Part shown: in pieces, positions 57,151 through 64,000 of the stretch
How the letters are laid out: every line of letters starts with the position of its first letter
Numbering within the stretch: position 1 is the stretch's first letter
NCBI RefSeq assembly: GCF_004362855.1
Contig: NZ_SNXW01000005.1
Span: 186,001-250,000 of the forward strand
Length of the DNA: 64,000 nucleotides
Direction of reading: 5' to 3'
DNA from: Aquabacterium commune
Lineage (GTDB): Bacteria > Pseudomonadota > Gammaproteobacteria > Burkholderiales > Burkholderiaceae_C
Translations under genes and position numbers: made by a program
The notes under the pieces: generated by a model
The model's input: the letters and a program-made list of their open reading frames with translations, nothing else
Told to the model about the DNA's origin: nothing
Databases searched by the model: none

Positions 57151-58179
57151 ATGACGCCCACCGCCCTTCCCTCCCTTCCCACGTCGATGACCGAAGTCAC
57201 CATCGCCCAGCCGGGCGACCCCGAGGTGCTGCAGCCGCGCCAGGTGCCGCTGCCGGTGCCCCGAGCGGGCGAGGTGCTGGTGAAGGTGGCTGCCGCGGGC
57301 GTGAACCGGCCGGACGTGCTGCAGCGCCGCGGCCTCTACCCCATGCCCCCGGGCGTGAACCCGACGCCGGGCCTGGAGGTGGCGGGCACGGTGGTGGCCT
57401 TGGGGGAGGGTGTGCAGGATGGCAGCGCGGCGTTCCGGATCGGTGACGCCGTCTGCGGCCTCACCGAGGGCGGGGGTTACGCCGAGTACTGCGTGGTGCC
57501 GGCCACCCAGCTGCTGCCCCAGCCCGCGGGCCTGAGCGCCGCACAGGCCGCAGCCATCCCCGAAACCTTCTTCACCGTCTGGGCCAACCTCTTCCAGACC
57601 GGGCGCGCCCGTGCCGGCGAAACCCTGCTGGTGCACGGCGGCACCAGCGGCATCGGTTCCACCGCGCTCATGCTGGCGCGCGAATTCGGCCTGAAGGCCA
57701 TCTCCACCGACGGTGGGCCCGAGAAGGGCGTTTGGGCGCAGCGCTTCGGCGCCGAGCTCAGCATCGACCACCGCAGCACCGACTTCCTGCCCCAGGTGAT
57801 GGCCTGGAGCGGCGGGCGCGGCGTGGACATCGTCCTGGACATCATGGGCGCCTCGCATGTCGAGCGCAACCTTGGCGCCCTCACCCGCGACGGCCGCCTG
57901 CTGCTGATCGGCTTCATGGGCGGGGTGCAGGTCGAGGGCTTCAACCTGATGCCGATCCTGCTCAAGCGCCTGGTGGTCACGGGTTCGACCCTGCGCGCGC
58001 GCACGGCACCTGAGAAAGCCGCCATCGCCCAAGGCCTGCGCGAGCACGTCTGGCCGGTGCTCTCGGCCGGGCGCTGTGTGCCGCATGTGTGCCAGACCTT
58101 CCCGCTGGCGCAGGCCGCCGAGGCCCACCGCCTCATGGAAGGCCGTGGCCACATCGGCAAGATCGTGCTGACGGTCTGA
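57151..58179 (+). CDS. NAD(P)H quinone oxidoreductase, PIG3/zeta-crystallin type
   Basis: A 342-residue MDR enzyme lacking the catalytic-zinc set. AGVNRPDVLQRRGLYPMPPGVNPTPGLEVAGTV, the coenzyme loop LLVHGGTSGIGSTALMLAREFG, and a C-terminal EAHRLMEGRGHIGKIVLTV are the PIG3/QOR pattern. The NADPH-type loop precedes STDGGPEKGVWAQRFGAEL. Activity is one-electron or two-electron reduction of quinones or enoyl compounds. ATGs at 57151 and 57187 compete; the first follows the upstream stop by 8 bp. It is probably co-transcribed with the binding protein before it. It converges on the Hsp70 gene (30-bp gap). Confidence 0.88.
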   Translation: MTPTALPSLPTSMTEVTIAQPGDPEVLQPRQVPLPVPRAGEVLVKVAAAGVNRPDVLQRRGLYPMPPGVNPTPGLEVAGTVVALGEGVQDGSAAFRIGDAVCGLTEGGGYAEYCVVPATQLLPQPAGLSAAQAAAIPETFFTVWANLFQTGRARAGETLLVHGGTSGIGSTALMLAREFGLKAISTDGGPEKGVWAQRFGAELSIDHRSTDFLPQVMAWSGGRGVDIVLDIMGASHVERNLGALTRDGRLLLIGFMGGVQVEGFNLMPILLKRLVVTGSTLRARTAPEKAAIAQGLREHVWPVLSAGRCVPHVCQTFPLAQAAEAHRLMEGRGHIGKIVLTV

Positions 58180-58209
58180 CGGGCCGGTCAGTCCCCGATC
58201 AGCCTCCGG

Positions 58210-59541
58210 TCAGCCCCTGAACAAGCGCCCGGCGTACAGCCCCAGGCCGGTGGCCACCGAGGCCAGGCGGTCGCCGCGCACCGCGCGGGCGCTGGGGAAG
58301 GCCGCTTGCAGGGCGTCGGTCAGCAAGGTCAGGCCGGTCGAGCCGCCTGTGAAGTACAGCGCGCCGAGTTGCCCCGGCTTGAGGCCGGCCAGGCGCACGG
58401 TGTCCAGGGCGCACAGGGTGATGCGCTCCACGTCGGCTTCCAGCGCGCGGGCGGCCTGCTCGGCGTCCAGGCCGTTGTGCAGGCCGGCCTCCACCAGCCC
58501 CAAGTCGATGTCGGTGTGGCCACCGTCGGCCACGGCGATTTTCGCGGTCTCGGCGCGGGCCACCAGGGCGTGGCCCAGGCGGTCCTGCACGACCTTCATC
58601 AGGCGGCGATGGTGGGCCGGGTCACCGTAGAAGTCGGCCATGTTGCGCAGCTCGCTCACGCGCGAGGGCTGGTACACGGTGTTGATCAGGTGCCAGGTGG
58701 TGAGGTCGAAATAGACGCGGCTGGGCACGGGGCGCGGAGGCTGGCCGAGCACGCTGGGGCCGAAGGCGCCCAGGCCGAGCAGCGGCATGATGCGCGCCAG
58801 CGAGATGTGGCGGTCGAAGTCGGTGCCGGCGATGTGGATGCCGTGGCTGGCCAGGATGTCGTCGCGGCGCTCGGTGCGGGTGGCGCGCTGCGGGCCCACG
58901 CGCACCACCGAGAAGTCGGAGGTGCCGCCGCCGATGTCGGCCACCAGCACGTGCTCTTCCTGCGTGCAGTGCTGCTCGAAGTCGAAGGCCGCGGCGATGG
59001 GCTCGAACTGGAAGGCGATGTCGCTGAAGCCCACGGCGCGGGCGGCGGCGGCCAGCGAGGCCTGCGCGGCGGCATCGCGCACCACGTCGTCATCGACGAA
59101 ATACACCGGGCGGCCCAGCACGACCTGGTTCAGCGCCTGGCCGCCGGCGGCCTCGGCCTGCTGGCGCAGGTGGCGCAGGTAGCCAGTGACGATGTCGAGG
59201 TACTTCACGCCCAGGCCCTGGCCGACCTCGGTGGTCTGGTCCACCAGGGCGGTGCCCAGCACGCTCTTCATGGAGCGCATCAGCCGGCCCTCGTAGCCAT
59301 CGACGTAGGCCTGCACGGCGGCGCGGCCGAAGCAGCGCGGCAGCGGGTCGTCGGCCGTGGGGCCGGGGCGGGCGGCAGGCGGCTGGTCGTCGGCGTCGGT
59401 GGCGTAGAACACCGCCGTGGGCATGGTCAGGTGCGCGCCTTCCAGCGGGACCAGGCGCATGCCAGCCGAGCCCGCCTCTCCCGCAGTGGGGATGGCGATG
59501 GCCGAGTTGGAGGTGCCGAAGTCGATGGCGCAGAAGGACAT
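58210..59541 (-). CDS. Hsp70-family protein, YegD-like
   Basis: A 443-residue ATPase-only Hsp70 relative. The opening AIDFGTSNSAIAI is phosphate-1, VADIGGGTSDFSVVRV is phosphate-2, and LYFTGGSTGLTLL the adenosine-binding block. FEPIAAAFDFEQH is the connect-1 motif. There is no substrate-binding or lid domain of DnaK type, and the length matches E. coli YegD (about 450). The role is uncertain. No dnaJ or grpE is near. The start at 59541 gives MSFCAIDFGTSNS, correct for the family. The gene is followed by a convergent oxidoreductase gene. Confidence 0.9.
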   Translation of the reverse strand: MSFCAIDFGTSNSAIAIPTAGEAGSAGMRLVPLEGAHLTMPTAVFYATDADDQPPAARPGPTADDPLPRCFGRAAVQAYVDGYEGRLMRSMKSVLGTALVDQTTEVGQGLGVKYLDIVTGYLRHLRQQAEAAGGQALNQVVLGRPVYFVDDDVVRDAAAQASLAAAARAVGFSDIAFQFEPIAAAFDFEQHCTQEEHVLVADIGGGTSDFSVVRVGPQRATRTERRDDILASHGIHIAGTDFDRHISLARIMPLLGLGAFGPSVLGQPPRPVPSRVYFDLTTWHLINTVYQPSRVSELRNMADFYGDPAHHRRLMKVVQDRLGHALVARAETAKIAVADGGHTDIDLGLVEAGLHNGLDAEQAARALEADVERITLCALDTVRLAGLKPGQLGALYFTGGSTGLTLLTDALQAAFPSARAVRGDRLASVATGLGLYAGRLFRG

Positions 59542-59672
59542 GGGGTGCAGGGGCCGGCCGGAGCAGGTCGAGAAACAAGGCCCGCGATTGTAGGCGTGTG
59601 GTGATGACGCGGCGGGGTCAGTGCGCGCTTGGCTTGCGCCATGGTGGTGCGACGGTGGTGCGATGGCGGTGC

Positions 59673-60674
59673 TCAGCGCGCCCGGAACGCCGAGGGTGTC
59701 ATCCCCGCCCAGCGCTGGAAGGCGTGGATGAAGGCGGCCGATTCGGCGTAGCCCAGCTGCTGGGCGATGGCCTCGGTGGACAGGGTGGTGTGCTTGAGCA
59801 GGTGCTGCGCCTTGGCGTAGCGGGCCTGGGCCAGCAGGTCGCGGAAGTTGTGGCCTTCGTCGCTGAGCTGGCGGCGCAGGGTGCGCTCCGACAGCCCGAG
59901 CGACTGCGCCACGGCTTCGGCGTTCGGGTAGCTGCCGCTGAACAGGCCGAGGTGGGTGAGCACGCGGTCTGCGAGGGTCTCGGTGCTGGCTTGCTGGGCC
60001 ACGAGCTGCTGGTCGCACATGGCGCGGTACATGCCGTGCGCGTTGGGGTCGGCCGAGGGCAGGCGCAGGCGCAGGTGTTCGTTGCGGATCCAGAAACGCG
60101 CCTGGGTGTGGCCAAAGCTCACCGGGCAGCCGAAGTACTGCTCGTAAGCGGCGGCTTCGGGCGGGCGCGGGCAGGGCATGTCGATGCGCTCGGCGCGGAT
60201 GTCCAGGCCCAGCGAGACCTGCATGTCGCGCACCAGCTTGTAGGTGCCCGAGACCTCGCCATCGACGCGGAAGCGGAAAGCGCGCGCCTCCATCGCCATC
60301 GGCGTGAGCACCAGGGCGCTGAGCTGCTCGCCGGGCTCGAAGCTCAGGGTGCCGAAGATGTAGGTCAGGCGCTGGTAGCGGATGCCCGCCTGCAGCGCGT
60401 CGTAGGCGCTGCCGCAGGTCATCAGCAGCATCACCAGGGGCCCGTAGCCGGCCAAGCCGTAGAAGCCGCCGAGCTTGAGGCCGGCCAGCGGGTCGCGCAC
60501 GGCCTCGGCGAGGTCGGCGTAGATGCGCAACTCGCGCGTGCGGTCGATGCGCGTGGTGGGGTCGAGCCGGTCCAGGCTCAGGCCATGGCGGGCCAGCACG
60601 GGCTGTGGGTCTTCGCCGAGTTGCTGCAGGCCTTGCACCAGGTAGATGAGGCCGAGGATGGAGCGTGTGCTCAT
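59673..60674 (-). CDS. AraC-family regulator next to monooxygenase copy 2
   Basis: A 333-residue regulator of the same architecture as the gene at 53750: an Arabinose_bd-like effector domain (LAGYGPLVMLLMTCGSAYDALQAGIRYQRLTYIFGTLSFEPGEQ) and a C-terminal AraC HTH (VAQSLGLSERTLRRQLSDEGHNFRDLLAQARYAKAQHLL, then EAIAQQLGYAESAAFIHAFQRWAGMTPSAFRAR). It is divergent from the monooxygenase gene at 60889, which it most likely controls. An FNR-like dyad sits at its start codon. The Shine-Dalgarno is weak. Confidence 0.9.
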   Translation of the reverse strand: MSTRSILGLIYLVQGLQQLGEDPQPVLARHGLSLDRLDPTTRIDRTRELRIYADLAEAVRDPLAGLKLGGFYGLAGYGPLVMLLMTCGSAYDALQAGIRYQRLTYIFGTLSFEPGEQLSALVLTPMAMEARAFRFRVDGEVSGTYKLVRDMQVSLGLDIRAERIDMPCPRPPEAAAYEQYFGCPVSFGHTQARFWIRNEHLRLRLPSADPNAHGMYRAMCDQQLVAQQASTETLADRVLTHLGLFSGSYPNAEAVAQSLGLSERTLRRQLSDEGHNFRDLLAQARYAKAQHLLKHTTLSTEAIAQQLGYAESAAFIHAFQRWAGMTPSAFRAR

Positions 60675-60688
60675 TTGATGCAGGTCAA
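60675..60688. promoter_or_regulatory. FNR/CRP-like half-site pair at the AraC gene start
   Basis: TTGAT-GCAG-GTCAA matches the FNR consensus TTGAT-N4-ATCAA at 9 of 10 defined positions. It touches the start codon at 60674, a position that would repress the AraC gene. The match is short and may be chance. Confidence 0.3.
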
Positions 60689-60888
60689 TCTGACCCCGTC
60701 GGGTGGGCTGGGAGGCCGGTTTTGACGCCCGATGTGGCCGAAAAGATCAATCATTGGGCGAATCTAACATGGTGCGCATGGGCGTCGGTCCGCACCATGG
60801 GGGCACACGGAGACAAGCCGCTGAACCAGCATCTGGCCAGGTTCACGCAGGCGGCGCAGCCCTCAACCTCGAACAAACAGGTGCCGAC

Positions 60889-62493
60889 ATGAGCGACCCC
60901 ACCCGCGACCCCATCACCCCCTCCACGAACGTGCGCGAAGTCGAAGTCGCCATCGCGGGCGCCGGCTTCGGCGGCCTGTGCATGGCCATCCAGCTGCAGA
61001 AAAACGGCATCCACGACTTCCTCATCCTGGAGAAGGCCAAGGAGGTCGGCGGCGCCTGGCGCGACAACCACTATCCCGGCGCGGCCTGTGACGTGCAGTC
61101 GCACATGTACTCGTATTCGTTCGAGACCCAGTCCGACTGGAGCAAGCGCTATGCGCCTTGGCACGAGATCCAGCAGTACATCCTGGACACCGTCAAGAAG
61201 TACAAGCTGCGCCCGCACATCCACTTCAACCAGGAGGTGGTCAGTGCCGTCTTCAACGAAGGCACGGGCCGCTGGGTCATCAAGACCGCCGGGGGCGAGA
61301 CCCTCATGGCGCGCCACTGGGTGCTGGCCTCGGGCCCGCTGCACGTGCCGGCCATCCCCGACATCCCGGGCCTGAAGGACTTCCAGGGCAAGGTCATGCA
61401 CTCGGCCCAGTGGGACCACGGCTACGACCTCAAGGGCAAGCGCGTGGCCTCGATCGGCACGGGCGGCTCGGCCATCCAGTACGTGCCCGAGATCGCACCC
61501 GATGTGAAGCAGCTGCACGTGTTCCAGCGCACGCCGGCCTGGGTCATCCCGCGCGACGAGCGTTCTTACTCGGCCTTTCGCAAATGGACGTTCAAAACCC
61601 TGCCCTTCACACGCACGCTGCACCGCTGGCGCTGCTACTGGACCAACGAGTCCCGCCTGTGGCCCATCCTCAACCCCTGGATGGCCAAGATCGGTGAAGC
61701 CGCTTTGAAGAAGTTCATCAGCTACCAGGTGAAGGACCCGGCGCTGGTCAAGAAGCTCACGCCCGACTACACCCTGGGCTGCAAGCGCATCCTGATCTCC
61801 AACAAGTGGTACCCGGCCTTCAACCGCGCCAATGTGGAGCTGGTGACCGAGGCCGTGCGCGAGATCACGCCCGACGGCATCGTCACGAAGGATGGCAAAG
61901 AGCGCAAGCTGGACTGCATCATCCTGGGCACGGGCTTCGTCGTGGACCCGCGCATCTACATGAAGAGCTTCGAGCTGCGCGGCCTGCGCGGCCACACGGT
62001 GCAGGAGGACTGGAAGGTCAGCCCGACGAGCTATTACGGCATCACCACCGCCAACTACCCCAACATGTACCAGTTGGTGGGGCCGCACACGGGCCTGGGT
62101 CACAACTCCATCGTCTTCATGATCGAGGCGCAGGTGAACTACATCATCGAGTGCATGAAGCTGGTCAAGCAAAAGGGCGCCGACTACATCGACGTCAAGC
62201 CCGAGGCCATGACGCGCTTCCTGGGCGAGATGACGCAGGCCCTGCAGGGCACGGTGTGGAGCTCGGGTTGCAAGAGTTGGTACCAGACCGCCGACGGCAT
62301 CAACTTCGCCATCTGGCCCAAGAGCACCTGGCGCTACTGGCTGGAGACCCGCAAGGTGAACGAGGCCGACTACGTGTTTGGCCAATGCACAGGCAAGGCG
62401 CTGGGGACCGGCGCTGGCAAGGCACAGGGCAGCGGCGCAGGCATCGGGGCGCTGGCCGGCGAGCAGGCGATGGCGCGCATGGTGCAGCGCTGA
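60889..62493 (+). CDS. Baeyer-Villiger-type flavin monooxygenase (copy 2)
   Basis: A 534-residue FAD/NADPH monooxygenase. FAD motif GAGFGG (24-29), BVMO fingerprint [11 protein letters not shown] (165-175), and NADPH motif [15 protein letters not shown] are present. It resembles copy 1 throughout ([24 protein letters not shown] against [24 protein letters not shown]) but has a Gly/Ala-rich C-terminal tail ([19 protein letters not shown]) that copy 1 lacks. The ATG at 60889 precedes [11 protein letters not shown]; no strong Shine-Dalgarno. It is divergent from its AraC-type gene by 214 bp. Cyclic or aryl ketone oxidation is expected; the substrate is unknown. A terminator follows. Confidence 0.92.
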   Translation: [534 protein letters not shown]

Positions 62494-62527
62494 AGCCTGG
62501 GTCGTCCGCCCGGTGGCAAACTGCAGC

Positions 62528-62556
62528 GGGTCCGTCATGCGTGGCGGGCCCTTTTT
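62528..62556 (+). terminator. Rho-independent terminator of monooxygenase copy 2
   Basis: GGGTCCG (62528-62534) pairs with CGGGCCC (62545-62551), one U-G wobble, followed by five T residues. Confidence 0.75.
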
Positions 62557-62607
62557 CCATGTGGGCTGCCGACAGGCCGCATGTGGCGCGGGCACACGGG
62601 GGATGGC

Positions 62608-64000
62608 ATGGCGGCAGGTGGCACGGTGGGTCGAGCGGGCAAGGGATGGGCGGTGGCGCTTGCCGCGGCGTTGTCGTGGGCGTGTGCTGTGGCGTCGAGC
62701 TCGGCATCGGCCGCAGAGCACGTGCACTGCGAGGTGCGCTACGCCAGCCAGACCTGGCAGGTGGACGCCCGCCCCACCGACGAGCCTTTGCGCGTGCCGA
62801 GCGTGGACATCGGCCAGCGCTTCGCCTTCAAGGCCGTGGCGCGCGGCACACCCGAGCGCACACCTGAGCACATCACCCACATCAGCCTCTACGCCTACGA
62901 CCTCGAAGCCGAAGGCGCGCCAGCGCTGGTCCACCAGCAGCGCTTGTCGGCCCCCTTCGCCACGGGCACCGAGGTGCCGGCGCTGACGGGCTGGCAGCAC
63001 GTGCATTCCAGCGTGCTGGGCCGCGAGCTGGTCTATGGCTGTGCCTTGCGCCGGGACGATGGCGCGGCGGCCGTGCCGGCGCCGCAGCCACCCGTGCCGA
63101 GCCAGCCGCCAACCCAAGCGCAGGCTCAAGCGCAGACTCAAGCACACATCCCAGCACTCCCGCAGCCGGCGCAGATGCCGGACGCTTCCAGCCCCGATGC
63201 CAGCCCCGCCGTGCGCCTCGTCTTCCTGGGCGATGTGATGCTGGCCGACGGGCCGGGTCGCCTGATCGCGCGCGGCGGCGACCCCTTCGCGCCGGTGGCC
63301 GCGCGGCTGAAGCAGGCCGATGTGCGCATTGCCAACCTGGAGTGCGTGGTGGCCCGCGGCGGCAAGGCGCTCGACAAGCCCTGGACCTTCCGCGCCCACC
63401 CGCGCGTGCTGGACGTGCTGCGGCGGCACGTCGATGTGGTGTCGCTGGCCAACAACCACTCGGGCGATTTCGGCCGCGCGGCCTTTGCCGAGATGCTGCA
63501 GCGCCTGGACGCCGCCGGCCTGCCGCACATCGGCGGGGGCCGCGACCTGGCGGCGGCGCACGCGCCGCACCTCATCGAGCGCCATGGCCTCAAGATCGCG
63601 CTGCTGGGCTACGACGAGTTCTTCCCGCGCCACTTCGAGGCTGGCCACGACCACCCCGGCGTGGCCTGGAGCGAAGACGAGCAGGTGGTCGATGACATCC
63701 GTCGCGCGCGCAGCGTGCACGGCGCCGACATCGTCATCCCCTTCATGCACTGGGGCCAGGAGCACGAGCCCGTGGCCAACGCCCGCCAGCGCCAGCTCGC
63801 GCGCTTGATGATCGACGCGGGCGCCGATGCCGTGGTCGGCACGCACCCGCACGTGGTGCAGGACACCGAGACCTACCGCGGCAAACCCATCGTTTACAGC
63901 CTGGGCAACTTCGTCTTCGATGGCTTCAGCAGCCTGGACAACCGCACCGGCTGGATGCTCTTCATGACCGTGGGCCGCGAGGGCGTGCGCCACTGGCACA
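62608..64000 (+). CDS. CapA-family (poly-gamma-glutamate synthesis/capsule) protein, partial
   Basis: The frame is open to the window end and has no stop; 464 codons are visible. A signal-peptide-like segment (GWAVALAAALSWACAVASSSASA) is followed by a non-CapA N-terminal domain of about 120 residues, a Pro/Gln-rich linker (PVPSQPPTQAQAQAQTQA), and the CapA calcineurin-like domain: LVFLGDVMLADGPG, NLECVVA, SLANNHSGDFGRAA, FMHWGQEHEP and VGTHPHVVQDTETY. CapA proteins act in poly-gamma-glutamate or capsule assembly. The ATG at 62608 or 62581 could start it. The added N-terminal domain is not recognised. Confidence 0.85.
   Translation, partial: MAAGGTVGRAGKGWAVALAAALSWACAVASSSASAAEHVHCEVRYASQTWQVDARPTDEPLRVPSVDIGQRFAFKAVARGTPERTPEHITHISLYAYDLEAEGAPALVHQQRLSAPFATGTEVPALTGWQHVHSSVLGRELVYGCALRRDDGAAAVPAPQPPVPSQPPTQAQAQAQTQAHIPALPQPAQMPDASSPDASPAVRLVFLGDVMLADGPGRLIARGGDPFAPVAARLKQADVRIANLECVVARGGKALDKPWTFRAHPRVLDVLRRHVDVVSLANNHSGDFGRAAFAEMLQRLDAAGLPHIGGGRDLAAAHAPHLIERHGLKIALLGYDEFFPRHFEAGHDHPGVAWSEDEQVVDDIRRARSVHGADIVIPFMHWGQEHEPVANARQRQLARLMIDAGADAVVGTHPHVVQDTETYRGKPIVYSLGNFVFDGFSSLDNRTGWMLFMTVGREGVRHWH

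Noticed and set aside
60751-63999. Minus-strand open frame of more than 1,000 codons
   Set aside because: It lies antisense to the monooxygenase and CapA genes, reads as low-complexity Arg/Gly/Val/His sequence without family motifs, and is a shadow of GC-rich codon bias.

Overview
The window is high-GC bacterial DNA with dense, intron-free genes on both strands. It reads as the chromosome of a motile, Gram-negative betaproteobacterium of the order Burkholderiales. The signs are flhDC, a Burkholderiales-type AhpC, TorF-like porin, DUF4197, ProQ/FinO, MltA, ApaG and the 'site-specific recombinase' membrane family, plus leaderless-looking starts with ACAAT or TATGCT -10 elements. I see no rRNA, tRNA, CRISPR array, prophage or insertion sequence.

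Layout. 0-4.5 kb: the end of a probable MFS transporter, a DUF4197 exported protein, an outer-membrane porin, an AcuI-type reductase and a lipoprotein. 4.5-9.4 kb: a small membrane protein, then a three-gene ABC operon (ATPase, double FtsX-type permease, AttH/CrtC-like lipocalin enzyme). 9.5-14.9 kb: two paralogous secreted metzincin proteases flank flhD-flhC; the second is preceded by a class I cyclic-di-GMP riboswitch with a plausible terminator switch. 15-17.4 kb: ahpC and ahpF. 17.4-29.4 kb: a chemotaxis receptor, MBL hydrolase, TrhP, a Crp/Fnr regulator, an Mpo1-like protein, ProQ, methyltransferases, a SET protein and an orphan periplasmic binding protein.

29.65-30.72 kb is a 1.07-kb non-coding region with DnaA boxes, just upstream of priA. 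It holds a three-element module (TTATCCCCA / TAAGTCATTGATT / CCCACAAAGTTATCCACAGA) present twice with identical internal spacing and a 516-bp period. It looks like a replication origin or another DnaA-binding locus and is the strongest unexplained signal here.

30.7-40.8 kb: priA, an HDOD protein, an esterase, a stand-alone HATPase domain, and an overlapping pair made of an MHYT/PAS hybrid kinase and an HD-GYP cyclic-di-GMP phosphodiesterase. 41-51 kb: a secreted beta-helix protein of atypical composition, mltA, a membrane protein traditionally called site-specific recombinase, apaG, phoD behind a Pho-box-like site, rpe and a methyltransferase. 51-64 kb: two Baeyer-Villiger-type monooxygenase modules, each divergent from an AraC regulator, with a hydrolase, an aminotransferase, a second orphan binding protein, a quinone oxidoreductase, a YegD-like Hsp70 and a CapA-family gene that runs off the end.

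Themes. Cyclic-di-GMP and motility recur (riboswitch, HD-GYP, MHYT kinase, flhDC, chemoreceptor). So do ketone/ester oxidation (two monooxygenases, two hydrolases) and peroxide or phosphate stress. All functional calls come from reading the protein sequences and motifs; no database search was run.
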